A stretch of DNA of 15,757 nt from assembly GCA_040758255.1 (NCBI GenBank), contig JBFLVX010000042.1:1-15757 (forward strand), read 5' to 3'. The first letter of the stretch is position 1; each line of letters starts with the position of its first letter. Positions 7,886 through 14,044 of the stretch are shown here, piece by piece. This DNA comes from JACRPZ01 sp040758255. GTDB lineage: Bacteria; Nitrospirota; Thermodesulfovibrionia; UBA6902. Both the position numbers and the translations under genes were made by a program. The notes under the pieces were generated by a model. It saw only the letters and a list, made by a program, of their open reading frames with translations, made no database searches and was not told the origin of the DNA.

Positions 7886-7936
7886 AATGATATCTAAATG
7901 ATTGTTAAACGACTGTTAGGATTGGAACGCCTGTCT

Positions 7937-9043
7937 TTACTGTCCGCCGTATGAGTGGAGCCCTGAGAGAAAGAGGTTTACGCCGAGATAAGTAAAGACC
8001 ACACCTATAAACCCTATGAGGGCAAGCACCGACACCTTCTTTCCCCTCCAGCCGCCCACAAAACGCGCGTGAAGATACCCCGCGTAAATGAACCATGTTA
8101 TAAGCGACCATGTCTCTTTAGGGTCCCAGCTCCAGTAAGTTCCCCATGCGCTGTTGGCCCATATGGCGCCCATGATAAGGCCTCCAATTGTAAAGAGAGG
8201 AAAACCAATGGCTATACTTTTATACTCAATATCTTCAAGCATAATTTTTGTAATTGAGAGGCTTTCCAGAACCTTTCTTAGGCCGTGTCCATAGCGCCAA
8301 AGAGCAAGAATGAATACCGCTGATATTATCCAGCTGAAGATTACAACGATGCCCGAGGAGCTTAGAAAGCTGGCTTTAAGAAAATAGCTGCGGAGATAAT
8401 CTCCCTGCGCAGATGATGACATGCTCAGATAGTCAATGCCCATAGCGATAAGGACTATAAGAAAAACCCCCACGGCAATGCTCCAGAAGATATATGCCTT
8501 TTCACCTTTTGAGTCAGTGGCCATAGCAATATATGCCACTGCAGCAGCAAAGGAAACACCAAAGGCCGCGTATCCGATAAAACTCAGGAATACATGGAAT
8601 AGCAGCCAGTTTGACTGAAGCGCCGGGATAAGCGGCTGTATTTCCGTTGACATGCCTGATACGTCAATAAATGCAAGCGCAAGCGCTGCCACAGGCATGA
8701 CAAAAGCGCCAAGCGAACGGTTCTTATACTTAAACTCCATTATCAGATAGATAAACACAATACACCAGACAAAGAACACCATTGACTCATACATATTCCT
8801 GAGAGGCGCGCCCCTCAGAAGCGACTCAATAAATGTTGTGGACGGGGCAGATGCGGCCCATATATTGAAAGAATCCATCCACCTTAAAAGCAGCGCGCCT
8901 GTCTGGCACAGAAAGCCGAATACAGTCACCGCTGTGGCTGTTACCGCAACACCATTCTTTCTGAAAGCTATATAACTGACATAAATCGCCATTGCTACAA
9001 AATATGCGAATGTTGATATCCCGAATAAAGTTGAACTGTCCAT
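7937..9043 (-). CDS. ccsA: Cytochrome c biogenesis protein CcsA (ResC/CcsB family), System II
   Basis: 368 aa with about eight hydrophobic membrane segments. The tryptophan-rich haem-handling WWD motif is WGTYWSWDPKETW (300-312), and His150, His325 and His363 are candidate external haem ligands. With ResB it carries haem across the cytoplasmic membrane and attaches it to CxxCH sites of periplasmic apocytochromes. Naming varies: this is called CcsA, ResC or CcsB in different genomes. AAGGAG lies six bases before the ATG at 9043. It follows resB by 26 bases, so the two are almost surely cotranscribed, and recN follows. Confidence 0.94.
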   Translation of the reverse strand: MDSSTLFGISTFAYFVAMAIYVSYIAFRKNGVAVTATAVTVFGFLCQTGALLLRWMDSFNIWAASAPSTTFIESLLRGAPLRNMYESMVFFVWCIVFIYLIMEFKYKNRSLGAFVMPVAALALAFIDVSGMSTEIQPLIPALQSNWLLFHVFLSFIGYAAFGVSFAAAVAYIAMATDSKGEKAYIFWSIAVGVFLIVLIAMGIDYLSMSSSAQGDYLRSYFLKASFLSSSGIVVIFSWIISAVFILALWRYGHGLRKVLESLSITKIMLEDIEYKSIAIGFPLFTIGGLIMGAIWANSAWGTYWSWDPKETWSLITWFIYAGYLHARFVGGWRGKKVSVLALIGFIGVVFTYLGVNLFLSGLHSYGGQ

Positions 9044-9069
9044 TTTTTACTCCTTAATAGCTAAATTGC

Positions 9070-10512
9070 TCAGATTTTTTTCAGCCTTCCCTCTATAGCC
9101 GCCGCAGCTCCGGCTAAAATATGCTCTGCCTGTCTCTCAAGAGAGAGCCTGTTTTTGCTGGCAGAGCCTCCGATATTCACCTTTACAGAGCCCTTTCCCG
9201 CCGGAGCAATCCTTATCCAAAGCTTCTTATGGCTCAAAAAGAAGGCAACATAAAGGCCGAGTACCATAACAATAGAGGCTATATATATTATAATGACGCC
9301 GGGGTCTTTTGAAACCTGAAGCCCTGTATATTCAACGCCCCAGTAGTCCAGAAATTCAACCTTGAGTCCGGCATCTTTTATAATCCCTGTTTCAGGATAG
9401 CGCTTGAGTATCCATCCTGTAAACCCATCCGAACCTTCTATATCAAACCTTATAGATACGGCCGGATTAACCAGTGAATCAGAATAAGTAGTCAGCGCAC
9501 CTGACTGCGGGTCCCTGCCGAGAGCCGGAGAAAAGTCCATGATAGTCCCCTTTATCTTTAATCCGGGGATCTCAAATGATTCCCCTTGCTGAAGACGCAT
9601 AGTTTTTTCAGCTCCTCCATTAGCCGAGACCTTCAGAACAAAGATACCGACTGCGTCCGGCACTATGCCATAACTTGATTGATAGAAGGTAATGCCTTTG
9701 TATGTAAGAGGGTTATTGACTTCGATAACCTTCTTCAAAACCTCTTTGCCGTTCTCTAATATTACCAGTTCGCTGGAGAACTCCTGCGGAGTATCCGACC
9801 CTTTATAATAGTCTGTTTTATACCAGTTGCAGCCTATTGTAAAACCCAAAGGTATCGGCTCTCCCGAGCGTGAATAAACAACATCAGAGCCGCCGCCTTC
9901 ACGGAGGTTTAAAGACCCGTCATATCCGAATCTGGCGCCGATAATAGCCCCGACAAATATAAGGAGAATGCTTAAATGCACCACATATACGCCAAGGCGC
10001 GAATAGCCCCCTTTTTCCGAATAAAGCTGGGTGCCGTCTTCTTCAGCAGCCTCTTTAACATCATATTTGGACGCCCTGAACGCATTTAAAAATTCATCCC
10101 TGGCTATATCCAGACTTGTTTTCAGAGTAATTTCCTTCTTGACTGGAAGGGTCTCTAAAACATTTTTTGCCATAGGCTTCACTGGTGTCTTGACGAGCTT
10201 CCATGTCCTCGGAATCTTTTCAAGAGAACATACAGTAAGATTGACACAGAAGAGAACAAGAAGCGTAACAAACCACCATGAATGGTACATATCCATGAAG
10301 TCGAGCTTTAAGAAGATATTGTAAACTGCAGGCGCTGTATTATCCCCGAAAACCCTGCCCAGAAACTGAATTGCCTTTGGGGACTCCTGGGGGACAACAG
10401 TCCCTATTATTGATGTGACCGCCAGGAGGAAGAGGAGAACAATTGCGAGCTTAACAGAAGCAAAAAAAGCCCATATCCCGTCAAATATATTTACCTTTTC
10501 TTTATTTTCCAA
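9070..10512 (-). CDS. resB: ResB-like cytochrome c biogenesis protein, System II
   Basis: 480 aa. Hydrophobic segments lie at about residues 15-45, 75-95, 175-195 and 410-430, and the large region between the last two (about 200-405) faces the periplasm. VVHLSILLIFVGAIIG and NPLTYKGITFYQSSYG are characteristic of the ResB family. It partners with CcsA in haem delivery and apocytochrome reduction/ligation. The start is TTG at 10510-10512, chosen because GGAGG lies five bases upstream and the following residues (MENKEKVNIFDGIW) lead straight into the first membrane segment. It is divergent from a pentaheme cytochrome gene, a likely client. Confidence 0.92.
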   Translation of the reverse strand: MENKEKVNIFDGIWAFFASVKLAIVLLFLLAVTSIIGTVVPQESPKAIQFLGRVFGDNTAPAVYNIFLKLDFMDMYHSWWFVTLLVLFCVNLTVCSLEKIPRTWKLVKTPVKPMAKNVLETLPVKKEITLKTSLDIARDEFLNAFRASKYDVKEAAEEDGTQLYSEKGGYSRLGVYVVHLSILLIFVGAIIGARFGYDGSLNLREGGGSDVVYSRSGEPIPLGFTIGCNWYKTDYYKGSDTPQEFSSELVILENGKEVLKKVIEVNNPLTYKGITFYQSSYGIVPDAVGIFVLKVSANGGAEKTMRLQQGESFEIPGLKIKGTIMDFSPALGRDPQSGALTTYSDSLVNPAVSIRFDIEGSDGFTGWILKRYPETGIIKDAGLKVEFLDYWGVEYTGLQVSKDPGVIIIYIASIVMVLGLYVAFFLSHKKLWIRIAPAGKGSVKVNIGGSASKNRLSLERQAEHILAGAAAAIEGRLKKI

Positions 10513-10530
10513 AAAAACCTCCGCGTGATT

Positions 10531-10640
10531 TTTAAATTAGCATTTCAATTGCGCTTAAGTCAATAACGATCCCGCCGACTGCTTATTTAAATGAAGCGTG
10601 TGATCATGCTGTTCGTTATTTTAATTGAAATGTTTTAAAC
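10531..10640. promoter_or_regulatory. Nested inverted repeats between resB and the pentaheme cytochrome
   Basis: CATTTCAATT (10541-10550) is repeated inverted as AATTGAAATG (10623-10632), both flanked on the gene side by TTTAAA after a short spacer. Inside these, AATAACGA (10562-10569) is repeated inverted as TCGTTATT (10613-10620). The outer arms end about 20 bases from each TTG start. The symmetry suggests paired operators or mirrored promoters controlling both transcripts; no good -35/-10 pair was found. The region contains no gene. Confidence 0.45.
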
Positions 10641-10659
10641 TATTGTCTGGAGGGACTGT

Positions 10660-11862
10660 TTGAAAGCATTGCTCATCATTATTCTTATATTATCACCGGT
10701 GTTTATTCACCAGCCCGCGTTTTCCAAACAAGCCGCAACCATAGATGAGCTTGTTGAGATGTACGATATCAAGCGCTGCGCGGAATGCCATGCGGATAAG
10801 TACGAGGAATGGAAAACCTCAAGTATGGGCAATTCCGTTATTGATCCGCGCGTACTCAATGGAATGAGAACCTTCATAAGGTTAACGATTGAGGAAGAGA
10901 AGACAATGGGGAGAAAGGACCTGACAATATGCCTGGATTGTCACGTTCCGCAAATAAAAGATGCAGCGCCCGGGCTTATTTTGCATATTGCCGATTTAGT
11001 ATTAACAGCGGTAGAGGATAAAGATGAAGCCAAAAAAGAAGCCGCTAAAAAGGAACTCTCAAAGCTGAATCTCAATTGTCTGGGTTGTCATAATTTAAAG
11101 GCAACCGGTTTTAACGTAAACCCGGAAGATAAGGTTATTTACGGGCCGGATGGAATAAAAGATAATCCGCACGCTGCTATTGGTTTTCGCACAAAGAAAT
11201 CTGATCTGCTGCCAACCTCTGAAATGTGCGCTCAATGCCATCACTGTCCTCCTGATGTCCCGTGGAAGGACTGCCCCACGCTTTATACTTCTTATATAGA
11301 GGACTTCATACAAAAAGGGCAAAAAGAGACCTGTCAGGACTGTCATATGGAAGGAGAGAAGAAGAGCCACAAGTTCTTTGGCCCCCAGGACATTAACTAC
11401 CTTAAATCAGCAATTAATATTACCGTGAACGCAAGGACAACTAACTACATAGATATTTATGAAAATAAAAGGATGCCCGTGGCGGTTGTAAAGGTTTCCC
11501 TGACAAACAAAGCCGGGCATGTAATCCCCCATGGTTGTGTAACGATGCCAAAAATGGGTATGGAGATTATCATAAAAAACCAGGATGGCAAGGAAATGTT
11601 CACAAGCCAAAGGGAATTCTCAGTCGGCGACCTTTACTTCAAAGGAGGCAAGCAGGTAGCAATGGCTGAGTGGGATGTAACTGCTATGGAACGTTTTGAC
11701 CTCGGCATAAAACCCGTCACGCCTAATGCCTATACGTTTATAATTCCTCTCAAACCCGACACAACATCCGTGTCGGTGGAAACAGAAGTCACCTACCTTT
11801 ATTCACGTGATGAGACTTTCTCTATTGGAAAGGTTGTGCAGAAGGTTTCTGTAGCAGATTAA
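10660..11862 (+). CDS. Periplasmic pentaheme cytochrome c
   Basis: 400 aa. An N-terminal signal peptide (about 1-23, hydrophobic LLIIILILSPVFI then AFS) targets it to the periplasm. Five CxxCH haem c sites are visible: CAECH (40-44), CLDCH (91-95), CLGCH (140-144), CAQCH (190-194) and CQDCH (225-229). The first region, CAECHADKYEEWKTSSMGNS, resembles cytochrome c554-type multihaem proteins. Two extra cysteines (C196, C205) follow the fourth site. Residues about 245-400 have no haem site and look beta-rich. The start is TTG with GGAGGG five bases upstream; both divergent genes here start with TTG. It is probably an electron carrier or small oxidoreductase matured by the adjacent ResB/CcsA; its redox partner is not identifiable. 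Confidence 0.88.
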   Translation: MKALLIIILILSPVFIHQPAFSKQAATIDELVEMYDIKRCAECHADKYEEWKTSSMGNSVIDPRVLNGMRTFIRLTIEEEKTMGRKDLTICLDCHVPQIKDAAPGLILHIADLVLTAVEDKDEAKKEAAKKELSKLNLNCLGCHNLKATGFNVNPEDKVIYGPDGIKDNPHAAIGFRTKKSDLLPTSEMCAQCHHCPPDVPWKDCPTLYTSYIEDFIQKGQKETCQDCHMEGEKKSHKFFGPQDINYLKSAINITVNARTTNYIDIYENKRMPVAVVKVSLTNKAGHVIPHGCVTMPKMGMEIIIKNQDGKEMFTSQREFSVGDLYFKGGKQVAMAEWDVTAMERFDLGIKPVTPNAYTFIIPLKPDTTSVSVETEVTYLYSRDETFSIGKVVQKVSVAD

Positions 11863-11913
11863 GGTTTCTCTGCTTACATTCTTGGCAGTGCCCGCTTTAT
11901 GCATTCCCCTCCC

Positions 11914-11929
11914 TGTGATTCAAATCACA
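11914..11929. promoter_or_regulatory. CRP/FNR-family operator upstream of the second PilZ gene
   Basis: TGTGATTCAAATCACA fits the CRP consensus TGTGA-N6-TCACA at all ten conserved positions and is close to the FNR-type TTGAT-N4-ATCAA. Its centre is about 61 bases before the PilZ ATG. A start point near 11963 would put it at the class II activator position (-41.5), but the -10 there (about TAGTGT, 11951-11956) is poor. Confidence 0.6.
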
Positions 11930-11982
11930 TAGTTCCAATAAATTATGTTTTAGTGTAGAACAGGCGGCTAAATAAAAACATC

Positions 11983-12336
11983 ATGTTAAATCATACGACA
12001 GAGAGACGTTTTAAAAGATTTGAAACCAGTCTAAACACAGTAATTATTTCCGGCAGCAGGAAATATACAGGGAATATAAACAATATATCCGAGGAAGGCA
12101 TCGGATGCATCATATCGGATTTTATTCATGAGACAAAAGATTTTGCCGCCGGAAGATTGGTCAGCCTTATTTTATTAACTCCTTCAAAAAATACTCTCAG
12201 TCTGAACTGCGAAATAAGATGGCTCTCGGAACTTTCATCTATTTCTCAAAAAAAACATATAGGCGCAAAGATTATAAACCCCTCGGTAATGTACAAAAAA
12301 TTCTTCAATGCCTCGCTATCACTAAATGCTTATTAA
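11983..12336 (+). CDS. PilZ-domain protein (c-di-GMP receptor), second copy
   Basis: 117 aa, a single PilZ domain. RRFKR (8-12) gives RxxxR and NISEEG (34-39) gives the NxSxxG motif; CEIRWLSEL and HIGAKIINP are typical later strands. Ligand-binding residues are intact, so c-di-GMP binding is likely. It is not a recent duplicate of the PilZ protein at 4871; similarity is limited to the motifs. The ATG has no convincing ribosome binding site, but no better start exists and RRFKR lies near the N-terminus as usual. A CRP-type palindrome lies upstream. Its stop overlaps the stop of the convergent kinase gene by four bases. Confidence 0.85.
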   Translation: MLNHTTERRFKRFETSLNTVIISGSRKYTGNINNISEEGIGCIISDFIHETKDFAAGRLVSLILLTPSKNTLSLNCEIRWLSELSSISQKKHIGAKIINPSVMYKKFFNASLSLNAY

Positions 12337-12857
12337 TTTTCCCTGCCCCTCAAAAATTTTAGTATCTTCTCTGCTGCATCGTCAGCCGATTCTTCTTCCG
12401 TGTTGATTACAACCTCAGGGCTTTCCGGCTCTTCATACGGCACATTTACTCCCGGAACAGGACTGCCTTCCCTCCCTTTTTCATAAATATTCTTTGGAGC
12501 GCCATGCGTATCTATTCTGTCCCTTTCCCGTTCGGAGCATACTTCAAGGGAGCATTTGAGATATATTTCATAAAAATTAGGGATAGACTTTCTTGCAAGC
12601 TCTCTCCAAGATCTTCTGTTGCCGGTGGCATCAATGATTACATTGTACCCCAATTTATAAAGAGTCATCGCGGTAAAGACCACGGCTCTGTAGACATGTT
12701 CTCTTTCATTCTCAGAGTAGTCCGGCTCAGGCGTCATGTATTTCCTGATTTCGTCGGATTGCAGTATTACAGCATCAACGCCGCTCTTTTTCAGCTCAAG
12801 AGCGATGGCGCTCTTTCCGCTTCCCGGCAGTCCCGTTATCCAGATAACCCACGCCAT
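12333..12857 (-). CDS. Adenylylsulfate (APS) kinase-like P-loop kinase
   Basis: 174 aa. Walker A is GLPGSGKS (9-16), LQSDEIRKYMTPEPDYSENER corresponds to the LDGDNVR...FS..DR region of APS kinases, and PYEEPESPEVVINT matches the C-terminal spYE.P..PE..i.T stretch. The canonical DG is QSD here, and the FISPyR segment reads DATGNRRSWRELAR, so it is a divergent member. APS kinase phosphorylates adenylylsulfate to PAPS; because of these changes, another small-molecule kinase is possible. No ATP sulfurylase lies nearby. TATAAT ends six bases before the ATG and no well-spaced Shine-Dalgarno sequence exists, so a leaderless message is likely. A 14-codon ORF with AAGGAG starts 23 bases upstream in another frame and overlaps the kinase start. 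Confidence 0.75.
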   Translation of the reverse strand: MAWVIWITGLPGSGKSAIALELKKSGVDAVILQSDEIRKYMTPEPDYSENEREHVYRAVVFTAMTLYKLGYNVIIDATGNRRSWRELARKSIPNFYEIYLKCSLEVCSERERDRIDTHGAPKNIYEKGREGSPVPGVNVPYEEPESPEVVINTEEESADDAAEKILKFLRGREN

Positions 12858-12863
12858 AAATAA

Positions 12864-12869
12864 ATTATA
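12864..12869 (-). promoter_or_regulatory. -10 box giving a predicted leaderless kinase mRNA
   Basis: A perfect TATAAT on the minus strand is followed by TTATTT and then the ATG at 12857, so the expected start point is the A of the ATG. No clear -35 element or extended TG is present. An AGGAG further upstream overlaps the promoter and is too far from the ATG to serve it. Confidence 0.4.
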
Positions 12870-12933
12870 CTCTCCTGCATATTTATTTTCTCCTTACCGT
12901 TTAGCATCAGTTTCATTAAAATTAGGCATCCAT

Positions 12934-13173
12934 ATGAAAAAGAAGTTTGAAAAACAAAAAGACGCCACATCGCAGGAGCAGTTCGGGAAGGCTCTAAAAC
13001 AACGAGGAGTGACCGGTTATGCAGGACTGTTAAGTGCCCTGAAAGAACGGACAGGTGCTGCTCAGGTTAAAGCGACACTTTCAGTAAACCGTAAACTGGT
13101 GTTGCTTTACTGACAGATCGGCCAAGAGATTCTTAAAAGACAGGCAAGGGAAAACTGCCGCTTTATGGTATAG
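12934..13173 (+). pseudogene. N-terminal remnant of a DUF1016/YhcG-type (PDDEXK-associated) protein
   Basis: From the ATG at 12934 an ORF of 59 codons runs to TGA at 13111. Its end, SALKERTGAAQVKATLSVN, is the DUF1016 N-terminal pattern, which continues in the family as RxLxLLYWxIGxxILxRQ. Here RKLVLLY is followed by TGA exactly where the conserved Trp (TGG) belongs, and the same frame then reads QIGQEILKRQAR before degenerating to TAG at 13171-13173. So the gene carries a Trp-to-stop mutation and also lacks the remaining roughly 250 residues with the nuclease domain. Intact members are putative nucleases often found in accessory or defence contexts. A functional 59-aa protein is possible but unlikely. 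Confidence 0.7.
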
Positions 13174-13184
13174 ATAAATTTCCC

Positions 13185-13213
13185 TTCACTCTTACCGCAT
13201 TTCAGAGTATAAT
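13185..13213 (+). promoter_or_regulatory. Promoter giving a predicted leaderless Usp-ATPase mRNA
   Basis: TTCACT (13185-13190) and a perfect TATAAT (13208-13213) are 17 bases apart. Six bases separate the -10 box from the Usp ATG at 13220, so the expected start point is the A of the ATG. No Shine-Dalgarno sequence is present. Confidence 0.55.
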
Positions 13214-13219
13214 CTTTTT

Positions 13220-14044
13220 ATGTACAAGCGTATCCTCTCAGCTGTCAATGAGTTTCTGAATTCCGAGGTCGCAGCCAAATACGCCCTTCATCTCGCCAAA
13301 GAATGCAACGCCAAACTCTATCTCTGTTTTATCGCCGGGAAGGGGCCATGTTTCAACAGGGCGGAAGAAGCTCTCAAGAGGCTCTTTCTCCAGGCTGAAA
13401 AGATGGGCATTGACGCGGAGATCATTATGGAGACGGGCGACCCCGTTAACAAGATTTTGGAGATAGTAAAGAACGAAAAGATAGATATAGCCTTTGCCGC
13501 GACAAGGAGGGAGGATATTAAACGCCGTTTTTATGAGGGCACTGTCTCAAGGAGCCTTCTGCTAAAACTGCCCTGCTCTGTGGCGATCATAAGGGTGGCT
13601 CATATCGGAAAACTCCATCCAAAAAGAATACTCGTGCCTCTGAGGACAGGAGCCGGAAAGATTGACGAGAAGGCGTTCTTCACCACGAAACTTGCGGAGG
13701 CATTCGGATCAAAAGTCTTTCTATTACACTCGCCTAAATCAATTACAAAGTTCTTTCACGGCGAGGTACGTCTTACTCACTCCGAGCTTGAGAAGAAGAT
13801 ACCCGAAGATCTGCTGATCTTTGCCTCGAAGATGGAGAAAGATAACATCCCATGCGAAATCAGCCTTGCAGCGGGCAGCACAGGCAGGGCGATTACTATA
13901 GAGGCGTTTGCTAAGCGGCATGACCTCATAATAATGGGGGCAAGCCGCAGGGGCCTGCTGAAAACCGCCATCAAGGGCAGCCCGGTTGAAGAGGTTCTAA
14001 GAGAAACGCCGTGTGACCTTATCATATTTAAATCACGGACATGA
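13220..14044 (+). CDS. Tandem-domain universal stress protein (UspA family)
   Basis: 274 aa made of two Usp folds, about 1-128 and 132-272. Each begins with a beta strand (YKRILSAVN, PKRILVPL) and ends with a strand such as PCSVAIIRV or PCDLIIFKS. The ATP-binding motif Gx2Gx9G(S/T) is degenerate: in domain 2 it reads GASRRGLLKTAIKGS (240-254), with Arg in place of the second Gly, and in domain 1 it is nearly lost (ATRREDIKRRFYEGT). Usp proteins bind ATP or nucleotides, or act as regulatory modules of transporters. Its TGA overlaps the ATG of the P-type ATPase (ATGA), implying translational coupling, so a role in sensing or regulating that pump is a reasonable inference. Confidence 0.9.
   Translation: MYKRILSAVNEFLNSEVAAKYALHLAKECNAKLYLCFIAGKGPCFNRAEEALKRLFLQAEKMGIDAEIIMETGDPVNKILEIVKNEKIDIAFAATRREDIKRRFYEGTVSRSLLLKLPCSVAIIRVAHIGKLHPKRILVPLRTGAGKIDEKAFFTTKLAEAFGSKVFLLHSPKSITKFFHGEVRLTHSELEKKIPEDLLIFASKMEKDNIPCEISLAAGSTGRAITIEAFAKRHDLIIMGASRRGLLKTAIKGSPVEEVLRETPCDLIIFKSRT

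Noticed and set aside
7937..10512. Possible complete haem-biosynthesis operon (hemA and so on) with resB/ccsA
   Set aside because: No hemA or other haem gene is present in the cluster; recN and cysK follow instead, and the sirohaem gene is elsewhere on the window with bamD.
12736..12933. Longer plus-strand start for the DUF1016 remnant, running into the kinase gene
   Set aside because: This part is antisense to the kinase coding sequence; family resemblance begins only after the ATG at 12934.
13111..13113. TGA possibly recoded as Trp or selenocysteine
   Set aside because: It replaces a conserved Trp in an already truncated gene, and other genes here end normally at TGA (for example Usp). 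A nonsense mutation is simpler.
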